11,360 nucleotides of DNA from contig JBOGJI010000191.1 of assembly GCA_050747865.1 (NCBI GenBank), forward strand, positions 1 through 11,360, written 5' to 3'. This stretch comes from JBOGJI01 sp050747865 (lineage in GTDB: Bacteria; Acidobacteriota; Thermoanaerobaculia; Multivoradales; JAHEKO01). The position numbers were made by a program, and so were the translations under genes. Positions 1-7,238 of this stretch are shown piece by piece. Under the pieces are notes generated by a model that was given only the letters and a program-made list of their open reading frames with translations, did not search any database and had not been told where the DNA came from. Numbering within the stretch: position 1 is the stretch's first letter; each line of letters begins with the position of its first letter.

Positions 1-1
1 C

Positions 2-1645
2 GGCCGAGACGAGCTCGGCCGCTACGGTCGGATTGGTTGCCGTGCCTTTGTAGAGGACGCCGCCCTCTTCCTCGATGAAGGTCTGGGCGAAGTCCAGGGT
101 GATGGGGTCGAGCTTGCGCGTGCGGGCGGACTTCTCGATCCGCGCCTTGGCGCGGCGGCGCTGGTAGGCGTCAGTGAAGGCGCCGCGCAGGGCGGTGCGG
201 GCCTCGTGGGTCCAGCGCAGCCGCCGGCCGTCGTAGGTGGTCTCCTCTTCGACGCCTCCCTCGTCGGCGATGATCCTCTCGACCGCCTCGGGGTCGAGTC
301 GCTCGAACTCCTCGCCGCCGCACACCGAGCACTTCACCGGATCGGGCACCCGCGCCGCCTGGCCACAGCTCGTGCACAGCGCCACCGGCTGCCGTTCGGC
401 AAGCTCGAGCACCAGCGCCTCGGCCAGCTTCTCGGTCGCCTGCGAGGTGCTCTTCGGCATGAAGCGCTCCATCGCCTCGGTCACCAAATCCGAGGACACC
501 ACGCTGTGCCCCTTCTCCAGCGCCAGGCGCAGGATGGCGCGGCGCGCTATGCCCTTGACCTGGTCGGGCACGCGGGTCATGCGCGCCTCGGCCTCCTGGG
601 TCCAGTGGATCGACTCGTCGGCCTTGAGGTCGAGCTCCGGCACCTGGGTGCGGTTGGTCAGCAGGATGTCGCAGTCGGCCTGCCAGACCAGGTTCTCGGT
701 GTTGCTGCCCAGGCCGGGCGCGTCCTCCGCCGAGTGGATGCCAGTGCGGCCGAGCACCAGCACCCAGGGCGGGCTCTTGCGCGTGTGGTCGAGGATCTTC
801 TGGAACGCCTTGCCGTCAAGCAGGGTCTTGCGCACTTCGACCCCGTGCTCACGCGCCATCGACTCGGCGACATTCAGGTGCGACTGATAGATCTGCGCCA
901 GGCCGGTGTCGATGACCTCCTCGTGGAGCTGGTTCTGCTCTTCAAAGCGGAAGACCTTGGCCGCCTTTTCGGTCAGCACCTCCACGATGCCCTTGAAGAC
1001 GGCGTAGTGCAGGTACGGGTCATAGACGCCGATCAATTCGAGCTTCTTGCCGAAGCGCTTCGCCAGCTCCATCCCCACGCCGAGGGCGCCGAAGGACTGC
1101 GGGCTGCCGTCGATGCCGACCAGCACAGTGTCGCGGTCGGTCTCGCCGTCCGCTGGCAGGTGCTTGACGATCCAGGTATCGCGGTCGCACTCGCGGGCCA
1201 GCCGGGCGCAGACCGAGCCGATGCGCGAGTCCTTGGTGCGCCCCATGCCCAGCGCCCCGAGCACGATCAGGTCGTAGCCCGACTCGCGCACGTCGCGCAG
1301 CAGCTCGGTCGAGTGCTTGCCGTCGATCATCTTGCGCTCGAGGGCGAGCCCGGCGCCCGACGCCTTCTCGGCCATGGGATCGAGGTAGCAGTCGGAGACC
1401 AGCTCCAGGCCCATGGTGATCAGGCTGTCGTGGATCTTGCGCTGGCGGTGCAGCTCGTCTTCCGCCAGGTACTCCTCGGGCAGGGTGTACTCCATCTGCT
1501 TGAAGCGGTAGTCGTGCATGCGCGCCGCGTAGACGTGACAGCCGGTCAAGCGCGAGGTGCAGGCCCGCCCCAGGTCCACGCCGAGGTCCACGGCGCGGTT
1601 GGAGTGCGAGGAGTTGTCGACCGGGACGTAGATCGATTCGTACAT
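2..1645 (-). CDS. Tandem universal stress protein with zinc ribbon and two PCP_red-like domains (C-terminus beyond window)
   Basis: The frame is open from ATG at 1645 to the left edge (548 codons, no stop), so the protein is C-terminally incomplete. Residues about 1-165 form one UspA-type domain, with the nucleotide-binding pattern G-x2-G-x9-G-S at residues 130-144 (GALG...GS). Residues about 170-332 form a second, opening VLVGIDGS, with a slightly longer loop (G299-x2-G302-x10-G313-S). Residues 346-397 match the small helical domain at the C-terminus of the BchB/protochlorophyllide reductase 57 kDa subunit (PCP_red; WTQEAEARMTRVP). A zinc ribbon follows (C424, C427, C439, C442), then a second, more divergent helical domain at about 476-527 (LRWTHEARTALRG). 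The ATG lies 2 bases after the preceding stop, with GGGAG 7 bases upstream. USP domains bind ATP or sense stress. A regulatory or assembly role for the respiratory operon is inference. The domain calls are firm; the function is unknown. Confidence 0.88.
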   Translation of the reverse strand, partial: MYESIYVPVDNSSHSNRAVDLGVDLGRACTSRLTGCHVYAARMHDYRFKQMEYTLPEEYLAEDELHRQRKIHDSLITMGLELVSDCYLDPMAEKASGAGLALERKMIDGKHSTELLRDVRESGYDLIVLGALGMGRTKDSRIGSVCARLARECDRDTWIVKHLPADGETDRDTVLVGIDGSPQSFGALGVGMELAKRFGKKLELIGVYDPYLHYAVFKGIVEVLTEKAAKVFRFEEQNQLHEEVIDTGLAQIYQSHLNVAESMAREHGVEVRKTLLDGKAFQKILDHTRKSPPWVLVLGRTGIHSAEDAPGLGSNTENLVWQADCDILLTNRTQVPELDLKADESIHWTQEAEARMTRVPDQVKGIARRAILRLALEKGHSVVSSDLVTEAMERFMPKSTSQATEKLAEALVLELAERQPVALCTSCGQAARVPDPVKCSVCGGEEFERLDPEAVERIIADEGGVEEETTYDGRRLRWTHEARTALRGAFTDAYQRRRAKARIEKSARTRKLDPITLDFAQTFIEEEGGVLYKGTATNPTVAAELVSA

Positions 1646-1647
1646 GG

Positions 1648-3354
1648 TCAGTCTCCCGTAGCGGATGCCTCGCGGCGGCGCCGCCAGCGGCGCACCGCGA
1701 AGATGAGCAGCAGCTCGAATCCTAGTACCCCCAGGCCGGCGCGGACCACCGGCCCGAGGGGCGAAGGCTTGTCCAGGGGCTCCACATAGATCGAGTACCA
1801 GCGGGTGAGGCCCCGTCGGTTGCCGCGCTCGCCGGTGCGGCCGTCCCACACGGTGAAGGCGGCAGGGATGAACTCGTCCTCGACGAAGGCGAGGCCGGCG
1901 GCGGGAGCAAGCGGCCGCTTGAAGGTCACCGTCCAGGCGCCGTCGGCGTAGGCGGCGCGCACCTCGAGCTCGCCGGCGTCGGCGGCCTCGATCTGGTCGC
2001 TGCCGCGGGCGACGTACATCCGCGCCTCGGGTCCCGCCAGGTCGGCGAACCAGAGCTCCACCGGGTTCCGGTCGTCGCCCAGCAGGAAATTGGGCCAGCG
2101 GACCCCCGCCGGAGCCGTGCGCGGGAGCTGGATGGCCACCGCGTCGGAGAACGGGCCCTCGCCCGAGCCCGCCTCGGGCGCGGCGCCGGCTTCGGCGGTG
2201 GATGTTCCCTCCGCGTCACCAGCCGGCTCGGAGCCCTCTTGCGTGGGCGCCGCCTGCGCCAGCGCCGCCGTCGGGATCGCCGCCTCTCCCTCGCCGGGCA
2301 ACACCATGGGCTCGCCCGGCCGCTTGGGCTCGGGCGCCGGCAGGTCCGGGGCGTTGCGGCTCGCGGTCTCCGCCGTCATGTCGTGCCAGGCCAGGCGCAC
2401 GGCGATCTCGCGCGGGTTGTAGATCACCTGCACCTGGACCGCCAGAGCCGCGGGGTTGAAGTTCCGCCCCGGCTGGACGATCTGGCCGACGACCGGGAAC
2501 AGGGCCGGCTCGGCCTCGGCGAACAGGGCGTCCGCGTCGTCGAGGTCGATCTCGCTGTCCACCCCCACCGCCGTCACGTAGTCGGCGTAGGGGTCTGCGG
2601 CGTCCGCCCAGGCCAGCGACAACATGTAGTCGGTGATCTGCCAGCGCTCCTCCTCCGACAGGGCATCGGCGAACCCCGGCATGGGCGTGCCGTTGAAGCC
2701 GACGCTCATGGTGCGAAAGATGTCCTCCCGGGCGCCTCCGGCGCGGAAGGTCCAGGGCATGGTGAGGTCGGCGACGCGGATGAAGTCGCCCTGGTCGTCG
2801 ACCAGGGTGGGCGCCGACATGCCGTCGCCGCGCCCGAGCGCGCCGTGGCAGCGGGCGCATCCCGTGCGCTCGTAGACGTCCCGCCCCGCCGCGGCGCGCT
2901 CCTCGCTGTAGCTCGGCGGGCTCGGCAGATCCAGGGGCTCGGGAGTGAGATCCGGATCCTGGAAGTCCGCCGAGAAGCTCTTGACCACCTCGACGAGGCC
3001 GGCGACTTGCGCGTCGGTGAGCCAGTCGAAGGCCGGCATGGCAGTGTACGGGAGGCCGCGCCGGATCGCCAGCTCGAGGTCGTCGTCGGTCGGTAGCTCC
3101 CCCGTCGGCGTGCTGCGGATCTTGTACTTGGCCGCGGTGAAATCCCGCGGCTTGGGAGAGAGCAGCGGCGCCGCTAGCCCCAAGCCGTCCCCCTGGTCTC
3201 CGTGGCACTGGGCGCAATACTGGCGGTAGAGAACCATGCCCTGGAGCTCGACCTCTTCCTGGGCCCAGGCCGCGGACGATGCCGCGGCTGAGCCGGTCTC
3301 GGCCGCCAGGCGCACGACGGCGAGCAATAGGACTCCGACGAGGAGCCGCTTCAA
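1648..3354 (-). CDS. Diheme cytochrome c with C-terminal ethylbenzene-dehydrogenase-type heme domain and membrane anchor
   Basis: 568 aa from a TTG codon. A signal peptide spans residues 1-31, with likely cleavage after AWA. Cytochrome c domain 1 has CAQCH at 47-51 and probable axial Met106 (TAMPAF). Domain 2 has CARCH at 166-170 and probable Met225 (GTPMPGF). Residues about 280-525 resemble the EB_dh heme-binding fold of the gamma subunits of ethylbenzene dehydrogenase and nitrite oxidoreductase-like enzymes: a REIAVRLAWHD strand, FSDAVAIQLP, and a terminal AFTVWDGRTGERGNRRG followed by WYSIYVE. A Pro/Ala/Glu-rich low-complexity stretch (about 335-400) interrupts this domain. A helix at about 536-554 followed by an Arg-rich tail anchors the C-terminus. 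The TTG start is supported by GGAGGAGG 7 bases upstream, by the signal peptide and by a TTGA overlap with the previous stop. Likely a periplasmic electron-transfer subunit. The b-type heme in the EB_dh domain is inferred from the family, where ligands are typically Met/Lys. Confidence 0.85.
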   Translation of the reverse strand: MKRLLVGVLLLAVVRLAAETGSAAASSAAWAQEEVELQGMVLYRQYCAQCHGDQGDGLGLAAPLLSPKPRDFTAAKYKIRSTPTGELPTDDDLELAIRRGLPYTAMPAFDWLTDAQVAGLVEVVKSFSADFQDPDLTPEPLDLPSPPSYSEERAAAGRDVYERTGCARCHGALGRGDGMSAPTLVDDQGDFIRVADLTMPWTFRAGGAREDIFRTMSVGFNGTPMPGFADALSEEERWQITDYMLSLAWADAADPYADYVTAVGVDSEIDLDDADALFAEAEPALFPVVGQIVQPGRNFNPAALAVQVQVIYNPREIAVRLAWHDMTAETASRNAPDLPAPEPKRPGEPMVLPGEGEAAIPTAALAQAAPTQEGSEPAGDAEGTSTAEAGAAPEAGSGEGPFSDAVAIQLPRTAPAGVRWPNFLLGDDRNPVELWFADLAGPEARMYVARGSDQIEAADAGELEVRAAYADGAWTVTFKRPLAPAAGLAFVEDEFIPAAFTVWDGRTGERGNRRGLTRWYSIYVEPLDKPSPLGPVVRAGLGVLGFELLLIFAVRRWRRRREASATGD

Positions 3355-4166
3355 TGCGCCGCCTCCTCCCGCGCCCGCGGCTCGTGGCCGGTGAACTCGT
3401 AGAGGAAAAGGATGACGTCCCACATCTCCTCGTCGGAGAGAAACTGCTCCCAGGCCGGCATCGCCGACTCCCAGGGGCCGCCCTCCTCGGGCAGACCGGG
3501 AGCGCCCTTGGCCACCCGCCAGAACAGGTACGAGGACTGGAGCTGGGCGATGGTGCCGGGGTCGCGGAAGTTGGTGGGGATGGGGTTCAAGCCGTGGGCA
3601 TACATCCCCTCCCCGCGCATCGCGTCGCCGTGGCAGTAGAAGCAGTTCTGGTAGTAGATCTCGCGGCCGCGCTCCACGTGCTGCTCGAAGGCCTGCGGGT
3701 CGGAACCTTTGAGCCCCGAGAACGGGTTGTCGAGCCGGGCCAGGTCGAACTCCTGCTCGTGCACGGTGATCGACGCCGGCGGAGCCGGGTGCACGGTGCG
3801 GCCGAAGCCGGGCGGGATCGGCGGCTTGGCGGCGACGCGGTAGGCGACCCAGCCGACGAGCAGCGGCGCCAGCACGGCGACCGCGGCCAGCGCCGCCCGG
3901 TAGCGCGGCTCGGTCAAGAACGCCATCAGCGGGTCGCGCACCTGCTGCCAGCGCTGGGCATCGCTGGTCACGTAGGCGAGCAGGGCGCCGCTGACGATGG
4001 CCATGAACAGCTGCACGACCGACCAGGGCACCGGCACCTTGAAGCCGAAGTAGACGATGATGAAACAGGCGGCCCACCAGGCCACGACCCAGGTCAACAT
4101 CTTGACGCGCACCAGGCGCAGCAAGCCGAGTGCCGCGAAGACGCCGAGAAGAACAGTGATCTTCAC
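3351..4166 (-). CDS. Four-helix membrane protein with C-terminal monoheme cytochrome c domain
   Basis: 271 aa from a GTG start that overlaps the previous stop as GTGA, with GGAGG 7 bases upstream. The first 110 residues hold four predicted membrane segments (about 3-19, 25-42, 48-66 and 90-110). A proline-rich linker (PPIPPGFGR) leads to a periplasmic cytochrome c domain with CFYCH at 175-179 and probable axial Met236 (ESAMPAW). It ends shortly after a typical cytochrome c C-terminal helix (EEMWDVILFLYEF). I do not recognise the four-helix domain as a named family. It is too short and too different to be CydB, but it could be the small membrane partner of the adjacent CydA-like protein. An electron-transfer role is secure from the heme motif; the donor and acceptor are not known. 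Confidence 0.85.
   Translation of the reverse strand: MKITVLLGVFAALGLLRLVRVKMLTWVVAWWAACFIIVYFGFKVPVPWSVVQLFMAIVSGALLAYVTSDAQRWQQVRDPLMAFLTEPRYRAALAAVAVLAPLLVGWVAYRVAAKPPIPPGFGRTVHPAPPASITVHEQEFDLARLDNPFSGLKGSDPQAFEQHVERGREIYYQNCFYCHGDAMRGEGMYAHGLNPIPTNFRDPGTIAQLQSSYLFWRVAKGAPGLPEEGGPWESAMPAWEQFLSDEEMWDVILFLYEFTGHEPRAREEAAH
3362..3369 (-). promoter_or_regulatory. Ribosome binding site deciding a TTG start at 3354
   Basis: GGAGGAGG lies 7 bases upstream of the TTG that begins the diheme/EB_dh cytochrome. It falls inside the end of the previous gene. No ATG or GTG in this frame nearby would give the complete signal peptide. Confidence 0.7.
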
Positions 4167-4714
4167 GGGACATCCTCCGCGGCCGGTGCGGGATCGTCGG
4201 CGGGCGCAGGCTGCGGCGCCGCCGCGGCTTCGCCGTAGGGCAGCGGCGTGTCCATGGTCATGGTGGCCTCGCCGCCGAGGGTCTGCAGGTAGGCGATGAC
4301 CGTGCGGATCTCCTCGTCGGTCAAGCCCACGGGGGGCCGGTTGATCGGCGGCATGCCGCCGGTGAAGCCGGGTACGATGAAGGCCTCCGGATCGTAGAGC
4401 GACTGCGCCATGTATTCGAGCGCCGACATCCCCGGCACCTGCTCTCCCGCCCGCCCGGCGATGCCTGCGAGGTCGGGGAAGCGGGCGTTCGGCACCTGCT
4501 GGCCGATGGTGTGGCAGGTCAGGCACAGCCCCTTGCCCTCGACGATCGGGCGCCCGATCTCCACCATCTCTTCGGTGGTCAGATCGGCCGCCAGCTCGGC
4601 CGCTGCCTCCGGGGGCTGCACCTCTTTCTGCGGCACGAGTTGGCCAACGTAGGTGTAAAAGGCGGTGGCGGCCAGCGTCAGCACCGCGATCTTGAGCGCC
4701 ACCGGAATCCGCAT
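4163..4714 (-). CDS. Membrane-anchored monoheme cytochrome c
   Basis: 183 aa from ATG at 4714, overlapping the stop of the CydA-like gene by one base (TGATG), with GGAG 8 bases upstream. An uncleaved N-terminal helix at about 7-25 anchors it. The heme site is CLTCH at 64-68, and Met121 in GGMPPINRPP is the probable sixth ligand. The domain ends with a usual cytochrome c helix (DEEIRTVIAYLQTL), followed by a tail rich in Ala, Pro and acidic residues. The fold is that of small class I cytochromes c used as electron shuttles attached to oxidases. Its place immediately after the CydA-like gene suggests it docks to or feeds that subunit. Confidence 0.87.
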   Translation of the reverse strand: MRIPVALKIAVLTLAATAFYTYVGQLVPQKEVQPPEAAAELAADLTTEEMVEIGRPIVEGKGLCLTCHTIGQQVPNARFPDLAGIAGRAGEQVPGMSALEYMAQSLYDPEAFIVPGFTGGMPPINRPPVGLTDEEIRTVIAYLQTLGGEATMTMDTPLPYGEAAAAPQPAPADDPAPAAEDVP

Positions 4715-6576
4715 CAGGCCGGCTCCGCCGCCTCGGCGGCCTCCGCCGGATGGCTCGCCGCCGCCTCGCCGGCCGCCGGTTTCTTTCCCGAGAGCCCGGC
4801 GAGCCAGAAGATGAAGCCGATAAACAGGAAGAAGATGAGCACCGTCACCGAGACGATCCGGGTGGCGAAGCCGAGTGTCGGCGTGTAGGCATCAGGCGAG
4901 GTGTCGGCCAGCACGCCGTAGACGTGCCAGTGCAGGCGCAGGCCGGAGCGCACGTAACCCATCAACCCCATCGTCCAGGTGAACGTCACGGCGAGGAAGA
5001 CCAGGGCGTATTGCGAACGTGCCGGCATCTGCCCCCAGCGCGTGGCACCCAGGGGCTTGGCCCCGCGTAGCATGGCGATGTCGATCGCGGTCACCGTGAT
5101 GATGGCGAAGAGGACGGAGCCGACCTGCGGCACTGACAGCCCGATGCGCACCTCGGCGGGCACGAAGTAGCTATAGATGCCGATGCCGATGACCGTCGCG
5201 GTAGCGGCGGCGAAGATGGCGAACTGGACGAGGTTGCCCATCCGCGCCCATTTCACCGTCGGCGTCTTGCCGCCGCGGCGGTAGAGCAGGAAGCTGACGT
5301 AGGTGGTCAGGATGAGCACGTTGACCGCGGTGTTCTTCGCCGCCATCACACCCAGGAAGCCGAGCACCGGGTGGAAGGAGCCGCCCATCGCCTGCACCTC
5401 TTGCACGGTGGCGATGATCGAGCGTGGCGTCGCCCAGACGATGAAACACAGCGTGATGACGATCAGCAGGTACTTGATGTACTTGCGGAAGCGCTCGGCT
5501 CCCTCGATGCGCCCCATTCCCAACCACAGGTAGTAGTTGGCGGCGAGGAAGAGGTTGCCGATCAACACCGCCTGGATGATGAACAGCCACGAGAAGGCGC
5601 CGCCCATCATGGTCAGGCCCATGGTCTGGGAGAAGCCGTAGATCTCCTTGGCCAGCCAGTAGCCGGCGAACGGCAGCGGCAAGAGCGCCGCGATGGCGAC
5701 GAAGTTGCCGACGTAGCCCATCCAGTCGTAATGCGCCCGCTCGTCGTCGCTCTTCGCCTGCAGGAACTGATAGGCCGCGTAGGCCGCGGCGATCGAGCCG
5801 CCGAAGGCGATGTTGGCGATGAAGCGGTGGACGTTGATCGGCATCCAGGTGAAGTTGGTGAACGCCGCCTTCAAGTCGAGCAGCGCCCCGTAGTCGCTCA
5901 CCCCGGCCGGGCTCATCATGAAGGTCAGCCAGGCGTTGGCGATGACCATGATGCCGGTGCCGACGAGATTGAGCCCCAGACCCAGCGCCAGGTGCACGCG
6001 CGGCCCGAACTTCCCCCAGCCGTAGTAGTAGGTATAGAGGAAGAAGGCCTCGAGGAAGAACAGCCCCACGTAGGGCAGGAACGTGGGCGAGAAGACCTGC
6101 ATAAGGTAGCCGGTGAACTTGGGGTACAAGATGATCAGCAGGAAGGTCAGCCCGGCGCCGAAGGCGGCGGTCAACGAGAAGGAGACCGACAGCAGCTTCG
6201 TGAACTCGTAGGCCAGCGCGTCGTAGCGCGGGTCCTTGGTGCGGTAGCCGATGAATTCGATGATCAGCGCGAACAGCGGCACCGCCAACACGAAGGCGGC
6301 GAACAGCAGGTGGAGCTGGGCGGCGATCCACACCGCTACGCGGCTGCCGGTGCCGGGGAAGGCGCGATAGTCGGGGTACTCCGGCTCGCGCCCCTGCGCG
6401 GCGACCGCCTCCTCCTCGCGGATCTGCTCCAGCTCCTGCTGGCGCGGCGTCGCCTCCGCGGCGACGTCGGTCGGCGCCTGATAGCCGAGGCGGTCGTTCA
6501 TCCACTGCGCGCCATTGACGAGCACGAACAGGCCGACGACGGCGGCCAGCGCGAGCAGGAGGGTCTTGCGGTTCAC
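4714..6576 (-). CDS. Divergent cytochrome bd subunit I-like (CydA-like) membrane protein
   Basis: 620 aa from a GTG start (GTGA overlap with actE; GGAGG 7 bases upstream). About 14 membrane segments are visible: one N-terminal helix, a roughly 55-residue charged linker, then 13 more. By motif and spacing the N-terminal half fits E. coli CydA. H89 (AQLHLLFAAF) corresponds to heme ligand H19, E176 (FFLEAFFLYTYYYGW) to E107, and H250 (PINVHRFIANIAFGG) to heme b558 ligand H186. VIANAWL corresponds to VANGWM. Features of canonical quinol oxidases are missing: the E99 position is Pro168, the GRQPW motif is GLRLHW at 545-550 without the nearby glutamate ligand, and there is no recognisable Q-loop. 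CydA is usually about 450-520 aa with nine helices, so this one is enlarged. It resembles the 14-helix bd-like oxidases reported in nitrite-oxidising Nitrospira, a comparison made from memory. Probably a heme-bearing oxygen-reactive or electron-transfer core fed by the neighbouring cytochromes; the activity is inferred. Confidence 0.85.
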   Translation of the reverse strand: MNRKTLLLALAAVVGLFVLVNGAQWMNDRLGYQAPTDVAAEATPRQQELEQIREEEAVAAQGREPEYPDYRAFPGTGSRVAVWIAAQLHLLFAAFVLAVPLFALIIEFIGYRTKDPRYDALAYEFTKLLSVSFSLTAAFGAGLTFLLIILYPKFTGYLMQVFSPTFLPYVGLFFLEAFFLYTYYYGWGKFGPRVHLALGLGLNLVGTGIMVIANAWLTFMMSPAGVSDYGALLDLKAAFTNFTWMPINVHRFIANIAFGGSIAAAYAAYQFLQAKSDDERAHYDWMGYVGNFVAIAALLPLPFAGYWLAKEIYGFSQTMGLTMMGGAFSWLFIIQAVLIGNLFLAANYYLWLGMGRIEGAERFRKYIKYLLIVITLCFIVWATPRSIIATVQEVQAMGGSFHPVLGFLGVMAAKNTAVNVLILTTYVSFLLYRRGGKTPTVKWARMGNLVQFAIFAAATATVIGIGIYSYFVPAEVRIGLSVPQVGSVLFAIITVTAIDIAMLRGAKPLGATRWGQMPARSQYALVFLAVTFTWTMGLMGYVRSGLRLHWHVYGVLADTSPDAYTPTLGFATRIVSVTVLIFFLFIGFIFWLAGLSGKKPAAGEAAASHPAEAAEAAEPA

Positions 6577-7238
6577 AAGGTGCCCTCCACCGCGTCCGCC
6601 GGCGGCTCCGCGGCGCCGCCGTCCGCGGCCGGCACCTCGGGCTCCGTCACGTCGGTGCCGGCATCGGAAACGGGTTCCGCGGGCGCCGCGGCCTGAAGCC
6701 GGCGGATGTGGGCGACGATGGCCCAGCGGTCCGCCGGCGGCACCTGCGAGCGGTACGACGGCATCAGCCCCAGACCGCGGTCGATGACCTCCACGATCTG
6801 GCCGTCCGGGGTCGCGACCAGGCGCGGGTCGAGAAGGCTGGTCACCGCTACCCCGGCGCGCTGCGTCAACATCCCCTGGCCGTCGCCTCGCGCGCCGTGG
6901 CAAGGCGAGCAGTAGATTCCGTAGCGCTCCTCGCCCCGGGCGAGCGTCGCCTCGTCGACCGGCACCGGCGAGGTCGTGAGGTGAGCCCCGGTCGCGTCCA
7001 CGCCGGCGGCCAGACCGCCGTCATCGATCGGGTCCTCCCGCGCCACCGTGCCGGCGAGCTTGGGCCGCATCACCTTGCCGTCGGCGAAGAAGTCACTGGC
7101 GCCCTGCGCCACCGCCTTCTCCTGGAGGTCCATGTTCGGGTTGACGTGCACCGGCGGCTTCTCGAAGGTGTGCTCGCGCGTGCACGCGGCCGCCGCGAGC
7201 GCCGCGCAGAGGATCACCCCCAGGAACCGGTCAGGCAA
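6573..7238 (-). CDS. actE: Alternative complex III subunit ActE, monoheme cytochrome c lipoprotein
   Basis: 221 aa from a TTG codon that overlaps the end of actB by 8 bases. A short hydrophobic signal ends at Cys19 (LAAAAC), giving a probable lipoprotein. Residues 35-66 carry the ActE-type segment before the heme domain (MDLQEKA..., SDFFADGKVMRPKLAGTVA). The heme motif is CSPCH at 110-114 in the family context ERYGIYCSPCHGARGDGQGM, with probable axial Met159 (LGLMPSYR). The tail after residue 183 is Pro/Ala/acidic. In ACIII, ActE is a periplasmic cytochrome c bound to ActA/ActB, passing electrons to or from a soluble carrier or the oxidase. Here it directly follows actB, whereas actC and actD would normally come between them. 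An alternative GTG at codon 8 would leave too short a signal peptide. Confidence 0.88.
   Translation of the reverse strand: MPDRFLGVILCAALAAAACTREHTFEKPPVHVNPNMDLQEKAVAQGASDFFADGKVMRPKLAGTVAREDPIDDGGLAAGVDATGAHLTTSPVPVDEATLARGEERYGIYCSPCHGARGDGQGMLTQRAGVAVTSLLDPRLVATPDGQIVEVIDRGLGLMPSYRSQVPPADRWAIVAHIRRLQAAAPAEPVSDAGTDVTEPEVPAADGGAAEPPADAVEGTL

Noticed and set aside
206..1789. Long plus-strand open frame of 527 codons
   Set aside because: It is antisense to the universal stress protein and the end of the EB_dh cytochrome. Its translation is Leu/Arg/His/Gly-rich with no recognisable motif, as expected for a high-G+C shadow frame.
3351..4166. Interpretation of the four-helix cytochrome as CydB
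   Set aside because: CydB has about eight to nine helices and no CxxCH. Only four helices and no CydB-like motif are present.
4714..6903. Upstream extension of the CydA-like frame to 6903
   Set aside because: The first 109 codons lie inside actE and read as Arg/Gly-rich shadow sequence. The GTG at 6576 has a ribosome site and a proper N-terminal helix.
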